A DNA stretch of 38,723 nt from CAYGFH01 sp964430295. GTDB taxonomy: Bacteria > Patescibacteriota > Microgenomatia > UBA10105 > UBA927. The first letter of the stretch is position 1, and each line of letters begins with the position of its first letter. Positions 23,966 through 32,116 of this stretch are shown one piece after another. Made by a program: the position numbers and the translations under genes. The notes beneath the pieces are model-generated. The model saw only the letters and a program-made list of their open reading frames with translations. It had not been told where the DNA came from and made no database searches. Where the stretch lies: contig CAYSEV010000009.1 of the NCBI GenBank assembly GCA_964430295.1, positions 1 to 38,723 of the forward strand. The letters run 5' to 3'.

Positions 23966-24553
23966 ATGTCAGAATCTGTTAATTTTTGTTCCGAAGATAT
24001 ATCGTATCCAATTGCTACTCATGCAGCAATATTATCTGTTGCAAAGCCAGATGGATCAGTTCTTCTATTTCCAAATAGAAAGATCCATGTTCAGGTCGAA
24101 AATATTGTTCGTGATATTAAAGAGTTAGAATCTGTACTTACAAAAGATGGTGAGACATATTCTATCCTCCAATCTTGTATCATTCTTCCACTTAGGCTTT
24201 CTAGGTTGTTACCATTAAAAAAAGAATATTGGGCAAATCCAACTGCTACATTTGCTGAATCTAATAGATCGTCAATATTTATGAAAGCAATATATAATCC
24301 TAGCCTTTTTACTATGTTGGTTACTCCGTCAAAAGAAGGAGATATTTGGAGATATCTGGCTGCGTTACCTATTCCAATTTCTTCTCCAGATAGCGTCATT
24401 GAGCAATTTATGTTGCATAGTGATTGGCCGGTAGCTGAAACCGCGAAGCACTGCGCGATTTATACTATAGAGCAGCCCTTCTTATATGATTGGATACTCA
24501 GGACACATGCTCCATTACCTCAAATTCATGGTTTATCCGGTATGGTTCATTAA
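23966..24553 (+). CDS. Hypothetical soluble protein
   Basis: 195 residues, no signal peptide and no transmembrane helix. I do not recognise a domain. The N-terminal half reads like a substrate-recognition or flavin-binding split barrel (AAILSVAKPDGSVLLFPNRKIHVQVENIVRDI), but the likeness is too weak to name. Leucine- and proline-rich segments (LPLRLSRLLPLKKEYW) follow. The start at 23966 is chosen because a TATACT ends at 23949, too close to the ATG at 23951. Alone between two other transcripts. Confidence 0.5.
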   Translation: MSESVNFCSEDISYPIATHAAILSVAKPDGSVLLFPNRKIHVQVENIVRDIKELESVLTKDGETYSILQSCIILPLRLSRLLPLKKEYWANPTATFAESNRSSIFMKAIYNPSLFTMLVTPSKEGDIWRYLAALPIPISSPDSVIEQFMLHSDWPVAETAKHCAIYTIEQPFLYDWILRTHAPLPQIHGLSGMVH

Positions 24554-24565
24554 TCATATTGAGTG

Positions 24566-24571
24566 TATACT
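24566..24571 (+). promoter_or_regulatory. -10 box TATACT for the DUF2177 gene
   Basis: TATACT ends 8 nt before ATG 24580 and sets this start, cutting a longer open frame that runs back into the preceding gene. Confidence 0.5.
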
Positions 24572-24579
24572 GTGCTTGT

Positions 24580-24984
24580 ATGCAAGTATTTTTTATAAAA
24601 TTATATATTCTTACCCTCGCTGTATTTTTCGGAATTGATTTGGTTTGGCTTGGATTGGTTGCAAAAAATTTTTACGCGAAGCATTTAGGATATATCATGA
24701 GCACTTCTCCCAATTGGACTGCTGCGCTTATTTTTTATTTGTTACATATAGTCGGAATGTTGGTATTTGCAGTGCTGCCCGGGTATAAATCTGACTCAGT
24801 TATGAAAACAATTTTGTTAGGTGCATTATACGGTCTGTGTACATATGCTACGTATGATTTAACGAACCTGGCAACGCTTAAACAGTGGCCAATTATAGTG
24901 ACGATTGTTGATCTCATGTGGGGAGTATTATTATCATCCATTGTGTCTACGGCAGGATATTATATTGCTCGTGCAGTGCACTAG
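24580..24984 (+). CDS. DUF2177 family membrane protein
   Basis: 134 residues with four hydrophobic helices. It starts FIKLYILTLAVFFGIDLVWLGLVAKNFYAKHLGYIMS, with the DxxWLG...FY...LG pattern of DUF2177, and continues GLCTYATYDLTNLATLKQWP and VDLMWG, also family hallmarks. Function unknown. Relatives often occur in light- or singlet-oxygen-induced clusters with photolyase and membrane-lipid genes (from memory; not checked). Converges on the DUF1295 gene with 6 nt between the stops. Confidence 0.88.
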   Translation: MQVFFIKLYILTLAVFFGIDLVWLGLVAKNFYAKHLGYIMSTSPNWTAALIFYLLHIVGMLVFAVLPGYKSDSVMKTILLGALYGLCTYATYDLTNLATLKQWPIIVTIVDLMWGVLLSSIVSTAGYYIARAVH

Positions 24985-24990
24985 GCTGGT

Positions 24991-25767
24991 CTATTGCTTG
25001 GGAAACCAAGGGAAGAAGGCACTGGTAGTTCGTTTATATTCTTCGAAATTTTTATTGCCTTCATATTTTTTTTCTAGCATTGGAATACCAGATATGCCGA
25101 GTATAAGTATCGTGATAGTTATCGGCGAAATAATTGCCCATATACCATTGGTTTGTGTGACTACGATTATGAATAAACCCCACCACTGTGTGACTTCTCC
25201 AAAATAATTTGGATGCCGTGTGTATTTCCATAGGCCATACGTCATAATACTCCCTTTATGCTTTCTTTTCAGGAGAAATTCAGATAGCTGTAAATCACCA
25301 ATCGCTTCAAAGAGAAAACCGATAATCCATATACAGATTCCTATCCAATACGACACAGGATGAGGTGATGTGGTAGCTGTACTTGTAATCATGAGAGGAG
25401 ATGATATCAGGAACATAAAAAATCCCTGTAAGATAAAAATCTGTAGATAACTACGTAGCAGAAACCATTTTCCCCATGTCTCCCTCCATATACGATATCG
25501 ATAATCTTCTTCCTTAGATTTATTTCTCGAATATATATGATAGCTTAATCTGACGCCCCATATGAGAATAAACATTCGTATGACAAGATCCTGACTTAAT
25601 TGGTTATTGTGTGGCACTAATAGAGATAGAGTGCTAAAGCCGACCCCCCATGCAATATCGGCAACATCATTTCTTTTGATTGCTATAGCAATCAAAAACC
25701 AAACACTCATATAGATAAAAATAAATGTTGCACAAAATAATACAATAAAATTCATTGTTGTATTCAT
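24991..25767 (-). CDS. DUF1295 family integral membrane protein (steroid 5-alpha-reductase-like)
   Basis: 258 residues, about six to seven transmembrane helices. Family hallmarks: VADIAWGVGF, FILIWGVRLSYHIYSRNKSKEEDYRY near the middle, and YGLWKYTRHPNYFGEVTQWWGLF, which is the NADPH/substrate motif of the steroid-reductase/ICMT-like fold; the end LEKKYEGNKNFEEYKRTTSAFFPW is also typical. Probably reduces or methylates a lipid. The ATG at 25755 (MNFIVL) is an alternative. A TATAAA lies 9 nt upstream. Convergent with DUF2177. Confidence 0.88.
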   Translation of the reverse strand: MNTTMNFIVLFCATFIFIYMSVWFLIAIAIKRNDVADIAWGVGFSTLSLLVPHNNQLSQDLVIRMFILIWGVRLSYHIYSRNKSKEEDYRYRIWRETWGKWFLLRSYLQIFILQGFFMFLISSPLMITSTATTSPHPVSYWIGICIWIIGFLFEAIGDLQLSEFLLKRKHKGSIMTYGLWKYTRHPNYFGEVTQWWGLFIIVVTQTNGIWAIISPITITILILGISGIPMLEKKYEGNKNFEEYKRTTSAFFPWFPKQ

Positions 25768-25819
25768 GGGTGATACTTTATACTATATACGAATTATCCC
25801 ACTTGTGTGTAGAGTACGT

Positions 25820-26710
25820 ATGAAAACAAAACTTCAAGGAAGTGTCTACCTAGTAATTGCGACAGTCTTATATAGTATTATGCCAGTGTTGATTAGAGCG
25901 CTTGGCAAAGGAAATATCCCTCCTATCACGCAAGTTTTTTTCCGATATATTATAGCTTGCATTGCCTCAATTATCTTTTTTCGATTGTCCAAATCTACCT
26001 TTTTAGTTAGAAAGAAAGATAGGTTTCTACTGTTTATCGTTGCACTTTTCGGTTATGCGTTGGTGAATGTTTTTTATACATTTGCAAATTTAAATACTCA
26101 AATTGGAACTGTGCTTTTTATATTTAATTGTTCAACAGTTCTGGGACCGGTACTGGGGTATATCTTTTTAAAAGAAAAACTATCTCAATCCATGATCATA
26201 GCAACCATGGTAGGATTGATCTCATTGTTTTTCTTATTTACCCCAGGGCCAATGATCACATGGAGGATTGGGGCAATATTTGCTCTTATATCGGCTTTCG
26301 GATCATCATTATATGTAATAGGGAGAAAGAAGCTGGGTCAATATGATTCCTCGCTTATTTTAGTTGCCAATACCTCTGTAGGCGTTCTTACCGTTGGTAT
26401 ACTCTCATTTATATTGGAACATTCGTTCTATGTTACTGGAGGACTCGGGGCTATAACGATGACGACATGGTTTTTAACTATCCTGTTCGGACTGGATAAT
26501 TTTGCCGCATATTACTGTATGACAAAAGGATTTCACCTGCTCTCAGCTGGTGAGGGTAGTATGATTATGCTCACTGAAAATATTATAGGGATACTTTTTG
26601 CATTTCTATTTTTTGGAGAAATTCCAACTTTGCAAGCGAGTATTGGGGGAATACTTATATTGTTTGCTTCACTTCTGGTGATTCGATCACAGTTTAGTAA
26701 GAAATCATAA
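25820..26710 (+). CDS. EamA/DMT family transporter
   Basis: 296 residues with about ten transmembrane helices in two EamA repeats (first ending LGYIFLKEKLSQSM, second ending FLFFGEIPTLQASIGGILILF; each shows the acidic/FxxE motif of the family). Likely a metabolite or drug exporter; substrate unknown. The open frame runs back to 25766, across the divergent DUF1295 start. The first repeat begins properly at MKTKLQGSVYLVIATVL, so 25820 is chosen. A TATACT at 25780-25785 would give a short leader. Confidence 0.85.
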   Translation: MKTKLQGSVYLVIATVLYSIMPVLIRALGKGNIPPITQVFFRYIIACIASIIFFRLSKSTFLVRKKDRFLLFIVALFGYALVNVFYTFANLNTQIGTVLFIFNCSTVLGPVLGYIFLKEKLSQSMIIATMVGLISLFFLFTPGPMITWRIGAIFALISAFGSSLYVIGRKKLGQYDSSLILVANTSVGVLTVGILSFILEHSFYVTGGLGAITMTTWFLTILFGLDNFAAYYCMTKGFHLLSAGEGSMIMLTENIIGILFAFLFFGEIPTLQASIGGILILFASLLVIRSQFSKKS

Positions 26711-26725
26711 GAGACCGAATAATTG

Positions 26726-28537
26726 TTATCCTACTAAATCAAATGATTTAAGCTTTTCTTTGGTTGCCTCATCCGGTGCTTTCAGCAGACTTTGCTGTAA
26801 GGAAACAAGTTGTGCATAGAGTCCCTTTTTATCTTCAAGGAGCTCTTTATGTGTACCATATTGTCCGACTGTCCCTCCTGAGATAACCAATAGGTGATCC
26901 GCATTTGCAATTGTTGATAGCCTATGGGCGATAATAATGGAAGTCCTTCCCTTCAATAATTCACTTAAACCTTTTTGCACTTCTATTTCGGATTTTGAAT
27001 CAAGAGAACTGGTCGCTTCATCTAGTATGATAATCGGAGCATTTTTTATCATAGCTCTCGCAATTGAGATTCGTTGTTTTTGACCGCCTGAAAGTTTTAC
27101 TCCTCGTTCACCAATCATACTTTGATATCCATCGGATAATTCAAGGATAAAATCATGGGCGTTTGCTGCCTTTGCCGCCTGAATAATTTCCTGGTCCGTT
27201 GCGTCAGGTTTCCCATATCGTATATTTTCCATAATAGTTCCGGAGAATAGGAGTGATTCCTGAAATACAACCGCTATATGATCGTGCAGTGATGTCTGTG
27301 TGACGGAAGCGATATTTGATCTCCCGACACGTATAGTTCCTTGTTGTGGTTCGTAATATCGAAGCAACAAATTTATAATTGTGGACTTCCCTTGTCCTGA
27401 TTCTCCAACCAGTGCGAATTTTTCTCCTTTATGTACAATAAATGAAATATCATTCAAAACTTTTTTCCCTGCATCATATTCAAATGAAACATGCTCAAAT
27501 GTTATAAGCGGTCCATTATTTTTTGTTTTTATAATAGAAAGTTTTTCTGCATCAGATGCATCAACAATATTGGTTTTTGTTTCCAGCACATTAAAATAAT
27601 CAGCAGATCCTGCCGATGCTTGTTGAATTTGTCCTAAAATAAATGACATTGCAAATAAGGGGAATCGAGCTTGTTGAACAAGTTGCAAAAGAAATGTCAT
27701 TTCTCCGAGAGTAAATTTCCCATGGTATGTATAGTACACAATGTAACTGAAAATACCGAACAATATAATGTTTAATGCAAATCTTCTCGCGAAATCATAC
27801 GCATGCCACTGCTTGGTCTGTTTCTTCCCAATTGCTTCAACTGATTTTCTTGCTAATAAAAAAGCTTTTAATTCAGCCGCTTCGGCAGCGAATGATTTAA
27901 CTACTCGTATCCCTACAAGACTTTCAAATACGCGTCCCTGACTTTGATCGATGATTGCGTTTTTTTCTCCTTCATGCACCATCCAGGCTTTACTGGAGTT
28001 ATGAGAAATCAATATATAGAGCGGAAATAACGCTGTTAGTAAGATGGCAATAAAAGGGGAGTAAAATGACAGTAGAACGATTGTAACAATCGCTGTCAGA
28101 AAAAATGGTAAAAAATTATTGAGCATACTTTGAATGAAATCCGTTATAGATGTAATACCTCGATACATTTTATTTGCAATTTTTCCCGTGATTTCGTTAT
28201 CAAAATATCCTATGTGCAATGACAAGACATGTTTATAAAATTCCTTTGATAAAAATGTCTGCAATTTTACTGCAAGTAGGTCTCCAATCCATTGTCCGAA
28301 TGCAGTAAGTGTCGTAATGGAAATATCGGCAATGATAATCATGGTAAGCACAGAGATAATAAACTGAGTATCAAAGGATTTTCCATTTTGAGAAGCGACA
28401 ATCGCATCAACTATGAGTTTTGTTAAATAGGGGGTAACCAGGGATAACAGGGATATTACCACTACGAACAAAGCCATAAATATATACCATCGTGCGTACT
28501 GCTTCGTAAAAGAAATAATTCGAAAAATAGGTTGCAT
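26726..28537 (-). CDS. ABC exporter half-transporter (membrane domain fused to ATPase)
   Basis: 603 residues. Residues 1-320 form the six-helix type I exporter domain; 345-580 the ATPase with Walker A GESGQGKST, Q-loop FQESLLFSGT, signature LSGGQKQR, Walker B IIILDEATSSLDS and H-loop IIAHRLST. MsbA/LmrA-like, probably a homodimer exporting lipids, peptides or drugs. The gene lies behind mntR in the same direction, but has its own promoter with a palindrome in the spacer. Substrate cannot be told. The C-terminus is short and ordinary. Confidence 0.9.
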   Translation of the reverse strand: MQPIFRIISFTKQYARWYIFMALFVVVISLLSLVTPYLTKLIVDAIVASQNGKSFDTQFIISVLTMIIIADISITTLTAFGQWIGDLLAVKLQTFLSKEFYKHVLSLHIGYFDNEITGKIANKMYRGITSITDFIQSMLNNFLPFFLTAIVTIVLLSFYSPFIAILLTALFPLYILISHNSSKAWMVHEGEKNAIIDQSQGRVFESLVGIRVVKSFAAEAAELKAFLLARKSVEAIGKKQTKQWHAYDFARRFALNIILFGIFSYIVYYTYHGKFTLGEMTFLLQLVQQARFPLFAMSFILGQIQQASAGSADYFNVLETKTNIVDASDAEKLSIIKTKNNGPLITFEHVSFEYDAGKKVLNDISFIVHKGEKFALVGESGQGKSTIINLLLRYYEPQQGTIRVGRSNIASVTQTSLHDHIAVVFQESLLFSGTIMENIRYGKPDATDQEIIQAAKAANAHDFILELSDGYQSMIGERGVKLSGGQKQRISIARAMIKNAPIIILDEATSSLDSKSEIEVQKGLSELLKGRTSIIIAHRLSTIANADHLLVISGGTVGQYGTHKELLEDKKGLYAQLVSLQQSLLKAPDEATKEKLKSFDLVG

Positions 28538-28544
28538 AGGTATT

Positions 28545-28574
28545 AGTATCTCACGATTGTGAGATACAGCACAA
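28545..28574 (-). promoter_or_regulatory. ABC-exporter promoter with embedded palindromic operator
   Basis: On the minus strand TTGTGC (28569-28574), 18-nt spacer and GATACT (28545-28550), the latter ending 7 nt before ATG 28537. A perfect palindrome TATCTCACgattGTGAGATA (plus strand 28547-28566, 8-bp arms, 4-nt centre) fills the spacer and overlaps the -10. No T-tract follows, so it is not a terminator. A repressor bound here would block polymerase. Confidence 0.6.
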
Positions 28575-28580
28575 GTAAAG

Positions 28581-28967
28581 TTATCTTTTTTTAGAGGATT
28601 TTCTTAGGAGTTTTATATGTTTTTCCAGTGCATCCAATGTCTCATTGCTGACACTATGCTCCAAGCCCTCGATATCATGTTCAATCGTTTTTTTAGTTAG
28701 ACCAAGTAATGTTAGAAATTCAGACAGAATTGTATGTCTTTTTTTTATGTTGTGTCCAACTGTTTTGCCTTTTGCCGTTAGGGAAAAACCTCTGTAATGT
28801 TCGCGGATAACATGCCCGGATGTTTCAAGTTTTTTAAGCATCATCGTTACAGATGCGGGTTTTACGTTTAACCGTTCCGCAATATCAGTAACCCGCGCGT
28901 ATCCCTTTTCATCGAGCAGTTCAGAAATCCTTTCGAGATAGTCTTCGTTTGGTGTCGTTAATTTCAT
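28581..28967 (-). CDS. mntR: MntR/DtxR family metal-dependent regulator
   Basis: 128 residues. TTPNEDYLERISELLDEKGYARVTDIAERLNVKPASVTMMLKKLETSGHVIREHYRGFSLTAKG is the DtxR/MntR winged helix-turn-helix domain, followed by the dimerisation helices with metal ligands (H in RHTILSEFL, E and H in DIEGLEHSVS). It lacks the SH3-like third domain of DtxR/IdeR, as MntR does. It should repress when Mn(II) (or Fe(II)) is bound. Directly downstream of mntH in the same direction; a TATAAT at 28978-28983 overlaps the mntH stop and can drive it alone. Confidence 0.92.
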   Translation of the reverse strand: MKLTTPNEDYLERISELLDEKGYARVTDIAERLNVKPASVTMMLKKLETSGHVIREHYRGFSLTAKGKTVGHNIKKRHTILSEFLTLLGLTKKTIEHDIEGLEHSVSNETLDALEKHIKLLRKSSKKR

Positions 28968-28977
28968 GAGTGCTTGT

Positions 28978-28983
28978 ATTATA
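28978..28983 (-). promoter_or_regulatory. -10 box TATAAT for mntR
   Basis: Perfect minus-strand TATAAT over the mntH stop codon, ending 10 nt before ATG 28967. Allows mntR expression when mntH is repressed. Confidence 0.45.
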
Positions 28984-30274
28984 TACCGCTAAGGGCAGAT
29001 GTGATAAGCCAGATGTTAAGCGCTGAGATTATTACTGCAATAGTCCAGCTTATTATCTTTAATACGGTTGAATTAACATGTGCTCCCATGTATTTTTTTT
29101 CGCCGGTAAAATATACCAGAGGGATTACGGCAAAGGGTAATTGCATGCTTAAGACTACCTGTGAAAACACCAACAGCTGGGCGAGACCATGTGTCCCATA
29201 CATCCATATAATTACAATGGCAGGAACAATGGCAAGCAGCCTTGTGATAAGTCTTCGTTGCCACGGTTTTAGGTGTATATCCACGAACCCCTCCATCACC
29301 ACCTGTCCTGCAAGTGTTCCCGTGACGGTCGAATTATGTCCTGAAGCAAGCAGCGCCAGGGCAAATAGAATGCTTGCCGCCCCAGTGCCAAGGAGAGGGG
29401 AAAGCAGTCGATGTGCGTCCTGAATTTCTGCAATTCCATGCATACCCCGTGAAAAAAATGTTGCTGCTGATACGATTAAGATAGACGCGTTTACTAACGT
29501 TGCCAATGTAAGAGCAATATTTGAATCTAGAGTCGCATAAGTAATTGCTTCTTTTTTATGTATATGTGTATCTCCAAAATCACGGCTTTGAACCAATGCG
29601 GAATGCAGATATAAGTTATGTGGCATGACGGTGGCTCCGAGAATTCCAATTGCAATATAAAGCATCTCTTTATTTGTAAATAATTCTGCAGCAGGGACAA
29701 ATCCCCATAGAATTCCACCTACTGACGGATGGGAAAGAAATATTTCTATGCCGAAACTCACTACAATAAGAGTAATAAGTGAAATAACAAATGCTTCAAG
29801 ATATCGAAGTCCTTTATTTTGCAGTAACAGTAACAGCAATGTATCGAATGCTGTAATAATTACGCCCAAAAGCACCGGAATAGAAAAAAGTAAATTCAAT
29901 GCGATAGCTGATCCTATGACTTCTGCTAAATCGCATGCTGTAATAGCAACTTCAGCAAGTATCCATAATATTTTCCTGATTGTTGGTGGAAAATGATCAT
30001 GACAAGCTTGCGCTAAATCCCTTCCTGTCACAATTCCGAGTTTCAATGACAGATGCTGTAGTACCATCGCCATAAGACCTGAGATAAGCACCACGCTTAA
30101 TAGCGTATACCCGAACTGTGATCCACCAGCTAAATCTGTGGCCCAATTCCCGGGATCCATATATCCAACAGCAACAAGATATCCGGGGCCGGCAAATGCA
30201 AGTAATTTTTTCCATTTGGATATATTCGTGAGGATAGGAATACTTCTGTGTATCTCTTCAAGACTATTTCTCAT
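28979..30274 (-). CDS. mntH: NRAMP family divalent metal transporter MntH
   Basis: 431 residues, eleven predicted transmembrane helices. The first helix carries the metal-binding DPGN motif (GYMDPGNWATDL) and the sixth MPHNLYLHSALV, both diagnostic of NRAMP. Imports Mn(II) or Fe(II) with protons. Gene order mntH-mntR, with a palindrome over the mntH -35, gives a complete feedback loop. Start at 30274 follows a TAATAT box by 6 nt. Confidence 0.95.
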   Translation of the reverse strand: MRNSLEEIHRSIPILTNISKWKKLLAFAGPGYLVAVGYMDPGNWATDLAGGSQFGYTLLSVVLISGLMAMVLQHLSLKLGIVTGRDLAQACHDHFPPTIRKILWILAEVAITACDLAEVIGSAIALNLLFSIPVLLGVIITAFDTLLLLLLQNKGLRYLEAFVISLITLIVVSFGIEIFLSHPSVGGILWGFVPAAELFTNKEMLYIAIGILGATVMPHNLYLHSALVQSRDFGDTHIHKKEAITYATLDSNIALTLATLVNASILIVSAATFFSRGMHGIAEIQDAHRLLSPLLGTGAASILFALALLASGHNSTVTGTLAGQVVMEGFVDIHLKPWQRRLITRLLAIVPAIVIIWMYGTHGLAQLLVFSQVVLSMQLPFAVIPLVYFTGEKKYMGAHVNSTVLKIISWTIAVIISALNIWLITSALSGI

Positions 30275-30280
30275 GAAAAG

Positions 30281-30325
30281 ATATTAACACATCTAATATT
30301 TTTAGGCAAGACTAAAATATTAGAT
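30281..30325 (-). promoter_or_regulatory. mntH promoter overlapped by a long palindromic operator
   Basis: Promoter: minus-strand TTGCCT (30304-30309), exact 17-nt spacer, TAATAT (30281-30286), 6 nt before ATG 30274. Operator: ATCTAATATTTTTAG (30291-30305), centre GCAAGA, CTAAAATATTAGAT (30312-30325), matching arms apart from one extra T. The palindrome centre lies on the -35, and its core TTTAGGC...CTAAA resembles DtxR/MntR-family boxes. It also covers the queA stop. No T-tract, so not a terminator. Confidence 0.7.
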
Positions 30326-31348
30326 AATAAACATCGCATCACCAAAGCTATAGAAACGGTAGTTGTGTTCAACTGCTTGTATATATGCTTTTTTAATTAA
30401 TTCCTTGGAAGCAAGTGCACTAACTAGAACGAGAAGTGTTGATTTTGGTAAATGAAAATTTGTTAATAATGCATCTACGCACTGAAATCTGAAACCTGGT
30501 TTTATAAACAGATTTACGTCACCTGTATATGAAACAATTTGGCCGTTATGTAATGCCGCAACGCCTTCCAGTGTCCGTACCGTTGTCGTTCCAATCGCAA
30601 CTATTCGTTTTTTTTGTTCTTTTGCCAATGCGAGTTCCTTTGCAGCCCGCTCTGAAATATGCACCCATTCACTGTGCATGTTGTGTGTTTCAAGTGTTGA
30701 CGTTTTTATCGGCATGAATGTTCCAATGCCGACATGAAGTGTTACTTCTATAATAGTAATTCCTTTTTGTTTAATAGATGTAATAATCTGTTCTGTAAGA
30801 TGAAAACCTGCAGTTGGAGCTGCTACTGATCCAACCTGAGATGCATAGATGGTTTGATAAGATCCGTCTGTAGGGATTTTCTTAATATATGGTGGAACTG
30901 GGATTTCTCCGTACGTATTTGCTTTATCAATGACTGTATTTGGATCTATATTAAATTGCACATGTAAAAGTCCTGAATCTGTTTTAGAAATAATATCTGC
31001 AATAAAATCAGATGTGATATTAATATGATCTCCTATATGAATCTTTTTCCCGGGTTTTCCAAGTGCTTCCCATATGCCTCCTTCGATGGGGCGAACTAAG
31101 AAAATCTCAACAGATGTTCCGTCTGGAGTTGTACCATGCAATCTTGCTTTGAATACCTTTGTATTGTTGACTACAAGTACGTCATTCCTTGTCAGATATT
31201 CTGGAAAATTACCGATATGTGAGTGTAAGATACATCGGTCACTTCTCTGTACGATCATGAGTTTGGCAGATTCACGGGGGATAGCCGGAGATTGAGCAAT
31301 CCTATCAGGAGGAAGCATGTATGAAAAATCATCTATTGATTGATCCAT
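30320..31348 (-). CDS. queA: tRNA preQ1-34 S-adenosylmethionine ribosyltransferase-isomerase
   Basis: 342 residues, normal for QueA, which adds the epoxy-cyclopentane ring of queuosine precursor to preQ1 in tRNA position 34. Motifs: DFSYMLPPDRIAQSPAIPRESAKLM at the start, LVVNNTKVFKARLHG, VAAPTAGFHLTE, HVGIGTF and NFHLPKSTLLVLVSA near the end, all QueA signatures. Substrate tRNAs include tRNA-Asn(GUU), encoded at 14456-14527. No tgt or queG in the window. A TACAAT ends 6 nt before ATG 31348; the stop lies inside the mntH operator. Confidence 0.95.
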   Translation of the reverse strand: MDQSIDDFSYMLPPDRIAQSPAIPRESAKLMIVQRSDRCILHSHIGNFPEYLTRNDVLVVNNTKVFKARLHGTTPDGTSVEIFLVRPIEGGIWEALGKPGKKIHIGDHINITSDFIADIISKTDSGLLHVQFNIDPNTVIDKANTYGEIPVPPYIKKIPTDGSYQTIYASQVGSVAAPTAGFHLTEQIITSIKQKGITIIEVTLHVGIGTFMPIKTSTLETHNMHSEWVHISERAAKELALAKEQKKRIVAIGTTTVRTLEGVAALHNGQIVSYTGDVNLFIKPGFRFQCVDALLTNFHLPKSTLLVLVSALASKELIKKAYIQAVEHNYRFYSFGDAMFII

Positions 31349-31354
31349 TGATTA

Positions 31355-31406
31355 ATTGTATCTCAAAATGAGAAAGCTCGATATAGTGCGATAATTCAAG
31401 TATAAT
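31355..31406. promoter_or_regulatory. Divergent -10 boxes of queA and the EEP gene
   Basis: Minus-strand TACAAT (31355-31360) ends 6 nt before queA; plus-strand TATAAT (31401-31406) ends 8 nt before ATG 31415. A small inverted repeat TCTCA-aaa-TGAGA near 31361-31373 has half-sites like those in the ABC-exporter palindrome; this may be chance. Confidence 0.5.
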
Positions 31407-31414
31407 AACAGATC

Positions 31415-32113
31415 ATGAAACAGATAACGATACTTTCGTATAACGTTCAAACCGGTAAGCGAATAGACCGTATTATAGATTGGCTTAATAGGTTGCCAAA
31501 AACAGATATTATCTGTCTGCAGGAGTTCCCAAAAGAAAAAATAGAGGAATGTATTTTACTTCTTGGAAGGGTTCCTTATTCATATGTGTATGCAGAAGGT
31601 TTTACCTTTAGAAAACGAATATTCGGAGAACTAACAATATACCGTACTGATATGTTTAAACATGTTACGTCAAATATCCGTACGTTTGGTATTAATCCAA
31701 TGGAACGCAGAATTTTAAGAACTACTATACCAAGAAGTTACCTTATGATTTCCGGATGTATTCATAAGACTCGTATTACAATCGTGAATGTACACATAGT
31801 GGCGTTAGCAACAAACGCTGCAAAATACGCCCAGGTTACTACAATGCTTGAGCAATTGACTAAAGTAAAAACTTCCATTATCGTATCAGGAGATTTTAAT
31901 ATTTCCAGCATTATAGGGAAAAAAAGATTAATCAGTTTATTTAAAAAATCCGGATTTACCATGCATCCGAAAAAACTGGCTACACACAGAGTTGGAATAA
32001 TCCGACATCAATTTGATTATATATTTACAAAAAAATGTTCGATTATCGAACAAACGGCTTTGAAAATTAAATTTTCTGACCATTTTCCAATACAGGCTGT
32101 CTGCAACATATAA
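31415..32113 (+). CDS. Endonuclease/exonuclease/phosphatase (EEP) family protein
   Basis: 232 residues. EEP motifs in order: ILSYNVQTG (Asn), IICLQEFP (catalytic/metal Glu at about 36), NVHIVALA in place of the usual NvHl.., VSGDFNIS (Asp-x-Asn) and FSDHFPIQAV (Asp-His). The set is complete for a metal-dependent phosphodiesterase; substrates in the family range from DNA to phospholipids and phosphoinositides. No signal peptide, so cytoplasmic. Converges on the GH130 gene 3 nt after its stop. Confidence 0.85.
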   Translation: MKQITILSYNVQTGKRIDRIIDWLNRLPKTDIICLQEFPKEKIEECILLLGRVPYSYVYAEGFTFRKRIFGELTIYRTDMFKHVTSNIRTFGINPMERRILRTTIPRSYLMISGCIHKTRITIVNVHIVALATNAAKYAQVTTMLEQLTKVKTSIIVSGDFNISSIIGKKRLISLFKKSGFTMHPKKLATHRVGIIRHQFDYIFTKKCSIIEQTALKIKFSDHFPIQAVCNI

Positions 32114-32116
32114 ATC

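Noticed and set aside
28547..28566. Palindrome as terminator of mntR
   Set aside because: No T-tract follows on the minus strand; it fills a promoter spacer instead.
28974..29423. Open frame antisense to the mntH 3' half
   Set aside because: Opposite conserved NRAMP sequence, no promoter or ribosome binding site, no recognisable domain.
30291..30325. Long inverted repeat as a transcription terminator of queA
   Set aside because: AT-rich arms and no T-tract in either direction; it sits on the mntH -35, so operator is the better reading.
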